A stretch of 16,798 nt of DNA from Spirogloea muscicola (GCA_009602725.1 WELB01000417.1:24037-40834); one strand, 5' to 3'; counted from the first letter of the stretch, positions 1 to 8,741 are shown. Numbers and translations are program-made. Notes: generated from the letters alone by a model not told the origin.

Positions 1-365
1 GCCTTGCAGCGAGCGGCCTTCGAGGCAGCGTGGCCGGCCCGCGAGGCAGAGAGCCCCAGGTTGGAGCGGTCGACCACATCGGTGGTGACTACATCGGCTA
101 TGATCCGCGCGCCACCTCCCGGCGTGGACGCCACCAGGTCCACACGACGCGTATGGTGTCCGTCAGCCCTCTCGAGGATGGGCATGACCGAGGCGTTCTC
201 CATCGCTACCGTGTAGCCCGCCTCCTGAAAGATCCCGAACATAGCATCACGCAAGAGGTCGTGCGCAGCTGTTCGTTCGCCTCCAGTGGCGCAGCGGAGG
301 TGATGCGCCGCCAGCTCCGCCGGGTCCGTCGACCACCGAAGGATCGGAGGACGGCGGCCCGCTCC
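1..365 (-). mobile_element. LINE-like retroelement protein, C-terminal fragment (partial, broken)
   Basis: One minus-strand frame is open from 365 to the window edge and reads like protein, unlike the other frames. In order it gives DPAELAAHHLRCATGGERTA, an amphipathic stretch ending FQEAGYTVAMEN, a segment RRVDLVASTPGGG, then IIADVVTTDV and AGHAASKAARCK. This order (Ala/His-rich helix, 'AGY.V..E', R.DLV, hydrophobic strand ADV..TD, Ala-rich helix with spaced Lys/Arg) resembles the region after the reverse transcriptase domain in many algal and protist LINE proteins, thought to be a nuclease-like fold. A TGA at 366-368 closes the frame, and the adjacent frame carries a charged helix (RREMRRVSRDEERAAV), so a frameshift near 335-370 is likely. 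The 3' part lies off the left edge. The alternative is a host gene exon. The family assignment is from recalled pattern only. Confidence 0.45.
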
Positions 366-589
366 TCATCGCGAGATACGCGCCGCATTTCGCGGCGCAC
401 GCGGCGGCAGCTTCCCGCGGCGGGGACACAGCCGGAGTTTCGCGCTTGCCACATCGTCGGATCACATGCATCGACGGCTCCTAGACGTGGCTACGTCTGG
501 CCCTCAGATTTATGATCGGACGGTGACGGGGGGCTGCGTCTTACCACGTGAACCTCCAGCCCTCCTGTTGAAGTCACGTGGGCTGAAGG
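366..589. other. No recognisable gene
   Basis: The GC-rich left part may continue the retroelement fragment in another frame. The right part contains two CACGTG hexamers (about 545 and 575) but no convincing coding frame or RNA gene. Confidence 0.3.
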
Positions 590-599
590 AGGTGGGAAA

Positions 600-870
600 G
601 GGGATGGCAAATGGAGCTTTTCCAATTTACAGCAATGGCTGTGAGAGGCCATTTTGTGCAAGGTCTGAGATGGCCGAAAGACATGGCTCGCCCATCAAGA
701 AGAGGGGCTGGCAGAGGTCAGCCCAGACAGAATGGACAAAATCCAAAGAGCCAAAGAAGGTGCCGAAAAAGAAAACTACACAGCTAGACACCAGACATCG
801 CAGGAGGGAAGCTTCGTACCCACAAGTGGGCAGCAGCAAGTCCGAGTGACTCCGAAGGGCGCAAGAAGTC
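600..870 (-). repeat. Interspersed repeat, copy A (retroelement 3' tail, minus)
   Basis: This stretch contains a 22-bp exact match (630-651) to 8502-8523 and a module at about 687-855. The module reads GCTCGCCCAT, a GGGCTGG..CAGCCC hairpin at about 704, GAATGGACAA, then GTACCCACAAGTG at about 816. The same module occurs inverted at about 7636-7503, with the hairpin-to-GTACCC spacing nearly equal (about 112 versus 107 bases). In copy B that end overlaps the last codons of a retroelement ORF, so copy A is best read as the 3' tail of the same element on the minus strand, truncated at its 5' end. Confidence 0.6.
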
Positions 871-1200
871 ATAAGAGATGTTGTTGATTATCCTATATGG
901 TCCTTCGCATGGAGAAAATGGCTCGCCCATAGAAGTGAGAGAATGAGGGAACGGGGAAGGAAGACTCTTACGGTAGAGGCGATGGCTGTAATTGGCCGGC
1001 CCCGACAATGGATGAGAAGAGTTCGAAAGAGCCACAGAAGTACTAAAAGTACACTGCAACTCCAGTGGCCACGATGGGGCTCTCGCAAGAGAAGCAGCTC
1101 TGCCAATGGGCACCACTGAGCGTCTCTAAACGGCCGCGGGGTGCTCGTTTACCACAGGGGCCAAGTGCTGTGAAAAGCCAGCCCGAAAGAAGCCAGCTCT

Positions 1201-1275
1201 GCGGCAGCTCAATAGCGAATGTTGAGCACCAGTGGCCACTTGAGTCGCAGTATGCTTTTCTGGCCCCTCTGAAGT
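1201..1275. repeat. Interspersed repeat shared with 7157-7232
   Basis: GCGGC.GCTCAA...GAGCACCAGTGGCCACTTGAG is repeated, diverged, at 7157-7232, where it reads AGCACCAGTGGTCACTTGAG. It lies in the repeat mosaic between copies A and C and contains no gene that I can see. Confidence 0.55.
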
Positions 1276-1402
1276 TTGTCCATACTCTCTGCTAGGCTGG
1301 CCAGTCGCAACCATCGCTCTCTACTGAAAGAGTCTTTCTTTCTCCTGCAAAAACAAGGACAAGGGCCGGAGGAAAGGAAGTGGAGTGTGTATTATATGAT
1401 GG

Positions 1403-1483
1403 AGGGCCTGTGGCCAGATACGAAGGCAAGCACATTGACGAATGTACAGCACCTGCTGCTAAGCTGACCCGCTCAGTAACCAC
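1403..1483 (-). repeat. Retroelement 3' end, copy C (minus)
   Basis: The plus strand reads GCCAGATACGAAGGCAAGCA, a gap, CTGACCCGCTCAGTAACCAC, then GAGTCAGCACGTGGAGGTC. This follows the order of the paired repeats at 7650-8036 (GGCCAAGTACAAAGGCAAGC, then GACCCGCTCAGTACCCACGG). On the minus strand the junction encodes DLHVLTRGY-stop, identical to the end of the ORF at 7972. Only the last few codons and the 3' tail are preserved here. Confidence 0.6.
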
Positions 1484-1587
1484 GAGTCAGCACGTGGAGG
1501 TCGACAACCGATGGGAGGGGGGAGGTGCTGGTCGGGAGCTGGGGCCCAGCTGCAGTTGAGTAAGGAGGCGAGGCCGAGCTCGCCTCA

Positions 1588-1620
<33 letters not shown>
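1588..1620. repeat. (GCC)11 trinucleotide microsatellite
   Basis: Eleven uninterrupted GCC units lie in a GC-rich stretch between the repeat mosaic and the glutamine synthetase gene. In one frame they encode poly-Pro and on the other strand poly-Ala, which explains the spurious ORFs across this site. Confidence 0.9.
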
Positions 1621-1621
<1 letters not shown>

Positions 1622-1946
1622 AGGAGCCCTCGCCTTGCTCGCAGCCCGCACGGCATGTCAAGCCCGCAGAACCCACTTCACAGGTCCGCCGCCCACGATC
1701 CTCCTCAACTCGCCCGCGGCGGCGATAGCTTGCTACAAGCTGTCGGGTCCTCCGGCTCCGTGTGCACCGTCGTCTCTAGAGCTGGAACGCTGCAAAACCA
1801 ATGAGGCTCGGCGACGTTGCCCGAGCGAGCCCGCATTGGTGGGCTGCCCACCATCAAAGTTGCTTGAGCGCTGCCGAGCTGCGCAGAGATGATCGTGGGC
1901 GAGGGGGTGCCTGGTTGACGACGGAGGTGGATCACCTGATGGCTAC

Positions 1947-1979
1947 TGGGGACCCAATGTTGGGGACCCAATGTTGGGG
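1947..1979. repeat. 14-bp tandem duplication
   Basis: TGGGGACCCAATGT occurs twice head to tail at 1947 and 1961, followed by a third partial TGGGG. The two full units are identical, suggesting recent slippage. Confidence 0.9.
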
Positions 1980-2195
1980 CGCCGACTCTGCATAGCAGCT
2001 CTGGCCTCAGCCCGAGCCGAGCTGCGCGAGTCCGCTCGCTAAGCCAGGGGCTGCCGGGAGCTGCCACTCTTTGGGAGGCCCGCGCCGTCAGTGCTCGACT
2101 CCATGGCGAGCTTCACGCGGTCGCCGCCAGCTCCCCCTCTTTCTGTGCGCCCCTGCAACGATGAGCTCCTTGAGTAACAGTGGCCCTGGCCGGCA

Positions 2196-5100
2196 ATGCT
2201 GGTGAAGCGCACCTTGGCTATTGACGGCTCAAAAGCCAGTGAGTGCAGCAGCACCTGCCACCTTGACACTGTGTCCTCCGGCACTTCAGGAGCTGCAAGC
2301 TCGGCTTGAGGGAGAGGGCGTCAAGTATGCAATAGCCAGCTTCGTCGACATCCATGGCATCTGCAAGGGCAAGGTGAGCATTTGGAGGCAACTGGATAGC
2401 CGCGAGCCGAGGGCTCGTGAGAAAGTGTCAGCTCAACAATGGCGAGGCAGACTGGAAAGTATATTTCAGTCACTGAAACTGCCTACAATGTGTCAATTAC
2501 AATTGACAATGGTTACCATAGCTCCCGCAGCTGCGTCCTGCACGCAAGCACGCCTCAGAATGAATGCCACACAATGACTTGAAAGGAGCTTGGGAGTCCT
2601 GACCAGTACTTGATCCACCTCTTGGTCAGAAAGTGGCTGACCTCTTCCGGGTGACGCAGGTGGTGCCCCTTAGCCACATGGAGGGTATGTTCGGAGGCTC
2701 CGAGCTCTTCACGGGCGCAGCGCTTGACGGCGTGCCGCAGGAGGTGTGCGATGACGAGATCGCGACCATGCCTGATGCCGCTGGGTGAGCCTCTGTGGCT
2801 TGCCTATCTGGGTGATCTGCTTCAACCAGCACTTTGTCACACCAAAGACTCACTTGTGGCTGCAAAAAGACTTCAATGCTGTCTTGATGTATGTAGTCTA
2901 TTACTTAGTGATCTTTCTTCCTTGCAACCTTTGTTGTGGTGCTCAACTATGTCATTGCCTCACACCCTCCATTATTGTGTTTACCTGCAAGAATTTCAGC
3001 AGCTGCACAAGTGTATCCTAGGGCAGATCATTACGCAGCTCAGCAGATACCTGCACAACAGTATGCAGCAATGCAGGGCAATTCAGGCACGCTCTAGTAC
3101 CAAGCAATAAGCACTTTGACAGCTCAGCTTGTGAGAATAGCAGTTTGGATATTTCCATTGCAGGTGCACTGTCGTACCATGGAAAAGAGAAGTGGTGTGG
3201 TTTCCGAGCGACCTGTACTTGCAAGGTGAGCATAGCCGCGCACAATTGCTTGCTTCTGCCAGAAACGCTCACTCATAACCGTTGAGCTGTATAGTAGATC
3301 ACAGCCCAGTGCCAACGCCTTGACCATTTGCTAATAGATGCGACTGTCCTGTAGATGCTAGTAAGCAAGCAAAGAGTCTGTCACTTGTATAGGCCAGCGA
3401 CTCCTTCAGTCAATCAATACAACAAGCTGACGCATGCAGGAAAGCCGTTTGAGGCCTGCAGCCGCGGTATACTGAAGCGGCAGCTGGCTGCTGCCCTGGA
3501 GTTGGGATACACCTTCAACCTCGGCATTGAGACTGAGTTCTATGTTTTCAAGGGTAAGCCCTTGGCAATTCTCTTGGCAGTTCTTCAAGCCGTGGTAGCA
3601 GATAGGAGAGAAATCATATGCATACACAACCACAGCCTTTGCAGCTTGTCAAATATAGGCCAAGTACCAGGAGTTTGATGAAATCCCTTCAACAACAATG
3701 CCTTTAAAAGACAAAGGCTGATGCACGACTTCTGGTAGTCTTGTGCTGGTGTCCCTGCTGAGTTCTTAGCTTGTGTAGGTTTGGCTCACTCTTGCGTGCC
3801 CATCATACAAAAATTTGTGTCGGTCCCCCTTTGCACACATCATAATCCAGCTTCTTTTTGTTGCTCAGAGCTGCCAAATGGCAAATTTGCCCCAATGAGC
3901 GAGCGCGATGTGCTTGACAAGCCCGCATACGACGTTACTGGCTTTCTGGACAACTATGATTGGGTTGACCAGATTGTGCAGGTCTGGAGGACCTGCACAA
4001 GCTTTGGGCCCTCCCCCTCTTGCCGTGTGCCCTTGTGTAATTTGCGAAGCCTATATATAAGTGTGATCCTTACAGCAAAGAGCAAGCAAAGACAGGCCAG
4101 CAAATAACCTTTTACAATGCGGGGTGCCATGGTTCCACTGTTGGTGCAGTTGTAGGCTAGGGACAGTATCGATCTTATGTAACAAACTTCAAGCTGAACA
4201 GCAAAGTCATTCAGCTCTGACAAATTTGCTGCACATGATCCTCCACATCTCAGTCGTGTATATACCCTTCTGTACACCGATCGCTTAACCGCAGGCAATG
4301 GATAATCTGGGTTGGGATGTGTACTCCTTCGACCACGAGGATGGCAATGGCCAGTTTGAGACGGATTTTGGCTACAGGTGAAGCTTTCTATGTTACCTGC
4401 AGCTTTCTCCAACATTGTACTCTGGTCAGTCAGGACTTTCAGAGATATGTGGGCAATATTTCAATTCTAGTACAGATCTTTTACTCACAACTGACTGCTC
4501 CAGAACTTGCTGCATCTGAACAGCGATGCCTTGACCGTGGCTGACCGCTTCACATTCTTCCGGCTGATGGCTAAGGAGATTGCTCACAAACATGGATACT
4601 TCGCGAGTTTCATACCCAAGCCCTTTGGTGACCGAACAGGTGCAATACTGCTTATGTCACTTGCTTCAGGGAATGCTTGAGTACGGCCCAGAGTTCACCT
4701 AAGAACCAGCACCGCCATGTGGTGCGCTTCACACAGTGTAGCAAATACATCGTCAGAGCTCTATGCGGGTAGTGGAGCCCATTATAATATGTCGTTGGCG
4801 GACGCAACAAGCGGAGAGAATCTATTCGTGGCCGAGAAGGACCCAAGAGGCTGCGGACTGTCTGCACTTGGCTACAGCTTCATTGCTGGCATTCTTCAAC
4901 ATGCACCTGCTATTTGTGCAGTCATTGCCCCTACTGTTAACAGGTGATTCACCTCTGCACATGTGCAACAAAGTATTGTTTTCTGTCTCTGACTAAGGAG
5001 CAAGCAGGAGCGCTCTTGCATTGCACATCCACCTCTGTGCTTTAGCCTTGAGACTGACTCAAGACACTGCTGTTGTAGTTACAAGCGCCTCATTGCACAG

Positions 5101-5768
5101 GGGAGCATGTCAGGCTTTACGTGGGCTCCAGTGTATGTGTGTTATGGGGGGAACAATCGCACCAACATGCTAAGAATCCCTATGAGTGGAAGGCGGGTTG
5201 AATGCCGAGCTGCTGACATATCCACCAATCTCTACCTTGGTGAGCATCAAGTCAATCTGCTTCGAGGGGCCTGATTAGCTGGTAGTACTTTGTGTAGATA
5301 AAACATGCTGAGCAAGAGCGCCACCTTACGACCAGCATACATGCTTTTGCACAGGGGCGGCGATCATTCTAGCCGCAGGCTTAGAAGGTGTGAAGAATAA
5401 TCTGGATCCAGGCGAGCCTCACATGGAGAACATGTACAAGTACAGCTTGGAAGAGCTGAGAGAGAAAAATATAAGCATGCTCCCACGGACGCTGGGAGAA
5501 GCTGTGGAAGCCTTTGCAGGTGGAGAGACTGTACATCTGTGTCGAGTTTTCTGATGCTTCCGAGAGTGGTGCTGCTCTTCTCATGTGCACCCTCAAACAG
5601 CCGTTGAAGGCGACCTCGCCTTGTCATTGTGCAGCCGATCCTCTCAGCAAGGCCGTCTTTGGTGAGAGCATGTTCAAAGCATTTGTGGACTACAAGAGCA
5701 AGGAGTGGGAAGAGTACCACTGCCACGTGTCTGACTGGGAGATCAAACGTTACCTCAAGCTGTTCTAG
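2196..5768 (+). CDS. Glutamine synthetase-family ligase, bacterial type III (GlnT-like), multi-exon
   Basis: Predicted to ligate glutamate and ammonia with ATP. The family also contains gamma-glutamylmethylamide synthetases, so an alkylamine substrate is possible. Exons: 2290-2373, 2660-2784, 3164-3225, 3440-3553, 3869-3981, 4295-4377, 4524-4639, 4757-4943, 5079-5239, 5355-5519, 5635-5768 (TAG). All introns are GT-AG and every junction keeps frame. They code 447 residues, close to the family's usual 430-450. The start is unresolved: TGA at 2203 closes the exon 1 frame with no ATG before 2290. The best candidate is ATG-CTG at 2196-2201, donor GTGAAG at 2202 and acceptor at 2289, giving M-L-E-L-Q and 449 residues. 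Visible motifs are FVDIHG (residues 20-25), GIETEF (121-126), HEDGNGQFE (182-190), [10 protein letters not shown] (239-248), [10 protein letters not shown] (322-331) and [10 protein letters not shown] (338-347). Usual NPYL is NLYL here. Location is cytosolic or organellar; no clear transit peptide is visible. Confidence 0.88.
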
Positions 5769-6400
5769 ATCTTAGTATCAAATCAGTTCAGCAGATAAAA
5801 GCTTGTGCACCTACTGCAGCCATGCATTTGCCTTTCAGAACTGAGCACTTGGTCATGAGCACCGTGCATTGTAGCTGCGCTTCATTGTGGGCGTAAAGCT
5901 ACGCTCCGGACTCAGCAACAGGGGATCGCAGCGGATTTGAAGGGCACCAGCACATTGCTGACTCTAGGTGCAACCTGGTATGCGGAACTGCATCACCTGT
6001 TCAGCATATTTGACGTGCAGGTGATTTGGGGGTGCGTGTGGGTTTGCGTGCTTGTGAGAAGATGTGAATAAATGCATGTGAGAAACTGGGGGTGGGGGAG
6101 ACCCTTGGAAAAGCAGCTCTTCCGTTTTGGCGCTCGGCGGCTCGAGCTGCTACACCAGCTCTCGCGTAGCACTATCTCCCGCCGGTTCCATGGGGAGCAG
6201 GCGGAGTTCCATGCAGCAGGCTCGCTCGCGCAGGTGTATCGCATGAGCCTGTCCGTCTGGCTGCAGAGGTCCACGGCACGCACGCTGCATCTGTGTGTCG
6301 GTCATGCCTTAGCTGCCCACCTCTGGCCCCAGCCAACAGGGCTTAATGAGTGTTTCGTGACTACTTGATTCCCTGTGGGCTTTAGCAGCCCGGCTTCAAC
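5769..6400. other. 3' flank of glutamine synthetase-like gene, no gene recognised
   Basis: The first part should be the 3' UTR. An AATAAA at 6067-6072 is a possible but distant poly(A) signal, and no clear green-algal TGTAA is visible. A plus-strand open stretch at 6072-6368 has mildly protein-like composition, but no family, start or splice context supports it. Confidence 0.35.
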
Positions 6401-6722
6401 ATCGCCGGGGATTTGCAGAGAGGGATCTGCAGAAAGCGGCCCAAATGAAGAACCTCTTCCAAAGTACGGGCTTGGCTGCGAGAAGAAGCAAGCTCTTCCA
6501 AATGGAGCGAGGTCTGTGAGAATGAGCTCTATCATGGAGGGGTTGGCTTTGCCAGCCCCTCTCCTCTATGGGCGGGCTATGGGCGGGCACTTTCTTCCAT
6601 CATAGTGGGAGAGGGCTGTGAGAGACCTCGCTGTAAGAGGCCAGGCCGGTAATAATGCACAAGGTCCAAAGGGACTGGAAAGCGCTTAACACACACTTAT
6701 GCAAGTACTATCAAGGATTGAT

Positions 6723-6755
6723 CACTTAGTAACCCCCAATAAGCAGCCGCATGTC
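6723..6755. repeat. Short interspersed repeat shared with 9268-9300
   Basis: CTTAGTAACCCCCAATAAGCAGCCGCAT matches CTCAGTAACCCCTGCTAAGCAGCCGCAT at about 9269, with AAGCGCT-like sequence upstream of both (6683 and 9231). The CAGTAACC core also ends the retroelement tails at about 1474 and 7973, so this may be a variant terminus of that family. Confidence 0.5.
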
Positions 6756-7027
6756 AGAGATACTAGCAGCCGAAAAGCAGTCCCCTTGGCAATAGCCAGA
6801 GGCGGCAGCTAGGGCATGATCAGCTCGCAGTATGCATGGCGTGAGCCAAGGACCGCTGCAGGATGAACAAGAGAAAGGCGCGCGGTTCGCAAGGAATGTG
6901 AGGGAGGTAATGAAGCCAGTGGTGCATTTGTACGAAGAACATGAAAAAAGCTAAGAGGGGCAAAGATAGCTAAGTGGAAAAAGCTATCTGCAGGGGGGGG
7001 ATCTAGTACCCACGAGTGAGCACATGT

Positions 7028-7061
7028 AGGAAAACGAGAAGGGCAGGAAAACGAGAAGGGC
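7028..7061. repeat. 17-bp tandem duplication
   Basis: AGGAAAACGAGAAGGGC is present twice, head to tail and identical, just after a retroelement-tail motif (TACCCACGAGTGAGCACAT at about 7008). Confidence 0.9.
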
Positions 7062-7156
7062 ATATGATACACCTGCGAGAGAGGCCAGCCCACAGCAGTA
7101 AGCCCTTCAACTTTGGCTATGTACACAGGCTACACAGAGACTAGGTTCTCTGGCCT

Positions 7157-7232
7157 GCGGCTGCTCAACAGGAGATATTAAGCACCAGTGGTCACTTGAG
7201 TTGCAGTGTAGAGCATTCCCTGGCCCACAACA
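7157..7232. repeat. Interspersed repeat shared with 1201-1275
   Basis: Diverged second copy of the AGCACCAGTGG.CACTTGAG repeat. Here it lies just 5' of a retroelement C-terminal coding fragment. Confidence 0.55.
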
Positions 7233-7283
7233 AGAAGTTCACTCGTTTTCTGGGCTGGCGCCAAGTACACCCTTCGCCCTCTA

Positions 7284-7532
7284 TTGGAAAGAGAGCGCGC
7301 GGTGCGCATGACATTGGAAGTGAGGCCAATTCTAGCCTTACAAAATGTCCTGTTACGCTCATTGTTTCTCGCTCAGGTATTTTGGCTGACGGTCTCGCTT
7401 CAGCGCTCTTTGGCTCATGCGGTCCACACGTGCGCTGGCCGCGCTATGGCTGCTGCCTCCGGGTCTCGACAGAGTGCCTCTTTACCTGCAGCGAGCTACT
7501 CTGACCTGCTGTTGCTCACTCGCGGGTACTGA
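7284..7532 (+). mobile_element. Retroelement protein C-terminal fragment, copy B
   Basis: The plus-strand frame ending at TGA 7530-7532 reads VSLQRSLAHAVHTCAGRAM, then a low-complexity stretch and SYSDLLLLTRGY-stop. This aligns with the minus-strand fragment at 7972-8298 (CLQRAQASALHQKAGRAL ... NDLHVLTRGY-stop): LQR, Ala/His positions, AGRA and the LTRGY terminus are shared. Similar ends in opposite orientation within 1 kb argue for two insertions of one element family. The N-terminal part of this frame (7284 to about 7360) does not align and is probably flanking sequence. No reverse transcriptase domain is present, so this is a dead 5'-truncated copy. Confidence 0.5.
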
Positions 7533-7650
7533 GCTTCCCTCTGCATCGATTTGTGTTCTGTAATTAAGTCCTTTTCTGGCTTTTCTTTCATTGGCTTTGG
7601 ACATTGTCCATTCTTTTTGGGCTGGCTTTGCCAGCCACCTATTCAGATAA
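7490..7650 (+). repeat. Retroelement 3' tail, copy B (plus), with hairpin
   Basis: After the LTRGY stop comes a 3' tail that is the inverse of copy A: GGGTACTGAGCTTCCCTCTG, then GGACATTGTCCATTCTTTTT, then a GGGCTGGCTTTGCCAGCC hairpin at 7619-7636. In the shared blocks only a minority of positions differ from copy A, with small indels in between. Confidence 0.65.
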
Positions 7651-8036
7651 TTTCGTGTACTTGAAACAAACGGAGGCCAAATGGCCAAGTACAAAGGCAA
7701 GCACATCTAAAGACCTACAGCAGATTGACCCGCTCAGTACCCACGGGTCAAAAATGAAGGTCACTAATCGATGCATGAATACTAGATGCCAGAAACGAAG
7801 CCTGGCCTGCTCTCTAGGGGCGAGCACTTTCTTGTTACGGGGTATTGGAAGAGTCATTCTCCTTCACAGCAGTAAGGGTATCCGTGTATCAGAAACTAAT
7901 GTAGGCCAAATGGCCAAGTACAACGGCAAGCACATCTAAAGACATACATAATCTACAGCAGATTGACCCGCTCAATAACCACGGGTCAAAACATGAAGGT
8001 CATTATTCGATGCATGAATACTAGATGCCAGAAACG
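7650..8036 (-). repeat. Paired direct repeat, period 229 bp (retroelement 3' tail)
   Basis: Two copies of about 145 bases (about 7650-7800 and 7879-8036) are offset by 229 bases. Each runs AGGCCAAATGGCCAAGTAC, AAGCACATCTAAAGAC, CAGCAGATTGACCCGCTCA, CCACGGGTCAAAA, then TCGATGCATGAATACTAGAT. Copy two has a 10-15 base insertion (ATACATAATCT) and a few substitutions. On the minus strand copy two contains the terminal codons of the ORF at 7972-8298, so the duplicated piece is the junction between coding end and 3' tail. Confidence 0.85.
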
Positions 8037-8298
8037 GAGCCCTTCTGCCACCAACTAGAGCTCGCCCAGCTTTCTGGTGCAAGGCACTAGCCTGAGCACG
8101 CTGCAAACAGGCCGAAACTCGTTGCAAGAGCGACAAATATGCAGCTGGCAAGCCCATCTCAGCCGAAAACAAATCTGCACGTCGAGCATAGCCTAGATTG
8201 GCAATGTTTTGAAGGAGAGTGTGGAAACGAGGACCCAGACAGCCAAAGATGTCGATTGCCGCTGGCAGGAGCTGATTGCATTGGGGGTAATCAATCGG
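7972..8298 (-). mobile_element. LINE-like retroelement protein C-terminal fragment
   Basis: Minus-strand open frame of 224 codons (8646-7972) whose C-terminal ~105 residues look like real protein. They read NQLLPAAIDIFGCLGPRFHT, LLQNIANLGYARRADLFSAE, SLLQRVSACLQRAQASAL, HQKAGRAL, then NDLHVLTRGY-stop. The 'LLPAAIDIFG.LGPRF..LL' block and the following LQRAQA..LHQKA helix resemble the extreme C-terminus of algal LINE proteins, downstream of the ADV..TD and Ala/Lys segment seen at 1-365, so the two fragments may be consecutive parts of the same protein type. The upstream half of this frame covers a palindrome and other repeats and is not convincing. No reverse transcriptase core is present. Family call is from recalled pattern, not a search. 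Confidence 0.5.
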
Positions 8299-8332
8299 AG
8301 TAGTGCCGCAGTTTTCTTTGTTCTGCACCGCC

Positions 8333-8356
8333 CACTGCCCACTGCAGTGGGCAGTG
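8333..8356. repeat. 24-bp perfect palindrome
   Basis: CACTGCCCACTG is followed directly by CAGTGGGCAGTG, a perfect 12+12 inverted repeat with no spacer, centred on a PstI-like CTGCAG. It lies just upstream of the retroelement fragment at 7972-8298 (minus). Confidence 0.95.
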
Positions 8357-8394
8357 CAGTAAGGGGGCCAGGGCTGTGAAAAGGTGGCCCAGAA

Positions 8395-8530
8395 GGAGAG
8401 AGAAGGCACGCGGAGCGCATGATAGGAAAGCGGAGGCCAATTCAAGCCAATCCGTTTTGAGGCAGAATTTTGTGCCAAAAGAGAAAAGCCCTTCCAGATT
8501 GCAGCAATGGCTGTGAGAGGCCAGATACTA
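8395..8530. repeat. Interspersed repeat pieces shared with 7290-7340 and 630-651
   Basis: GCGCATGATAGGAAAGCGGAGGCCAATTC.AGCC resembles GCGCATGACATTGGAAGTGAGGCCAATTCTAGCC at about 7303. The following block at 8502-8523 is a 22-bp exact match to 630-651. Together these tie the 6.4-9.6 kb repeat region to the 0.6-1.5 kb one. Confidence 0.6.
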
Positions 8531-8703
8531 GTCTCCAAGAAGTCAGCAAGTGACAAGAACGAAAGGATGACAGAGAGAAGAGAGGAAGACGCTTTCAGGA
8601 GAAAGAAGTGAGAGGGGAGAATGACAAGGGCCAGGAGCTCGCCCATAGAATGACAAGGGTTTGGGATTCAAGGCTTGGGCCGAGGCGCACGGGGTGCACG
8701 GAG

Positions 8704-8741
8704 TCCTGGGGTCTGCCGAGCACCCTCGGCAGACCCCAGGA
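8704..8741. repeat. 17-bp perfect inverted repeat with 4-base loop
   Basis: TCCTGGGGTCTGCCGAG and CTCGGCAGACCCCAGGA are perfect reverse complements separated by CACC. The stem is GC-rich, far stronger than chance. It is followed at 8746-8755 by a second palindrome, GCCACGTGGC, and by another CACGTGGC about 30 bases on. Confidence 0.95.

Larger units (their letters stand above)
1484..2195. promoter_or_regulatory. Upstream region of the glutamine synthetase-like gene
   Basis: Over 700 bases of GC-rich sequence precede the type III glutamine synthetase gene. It holds the GCC microsatellite and a 14-bp tandem duplication at 1947-1979. I see no TATA box or protein-like frame. It probably contains the promoter and 5' leader, but no element can be pinpointed. 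Confidence 0.3.

Noticed and set aside
30-515. 161-codon plus-strand ORF
   Set aside because: Arg/Ser-rich antisense shadow of the protein-like minus frame at 1-365.
6072-6368. 98-codon plus ORF after the glutamine synthetase-like gene
   Set aside because: Composition is mildly protein-like, but no family motif, splice context or conservation can be seen.
8299-8646. Upstream half of the 224-codon minus ORF
   Set aside because: It runs across the 24-bp palindrome and interspersed repeat pieces; only the C-terminal ~105 residues look like protein.
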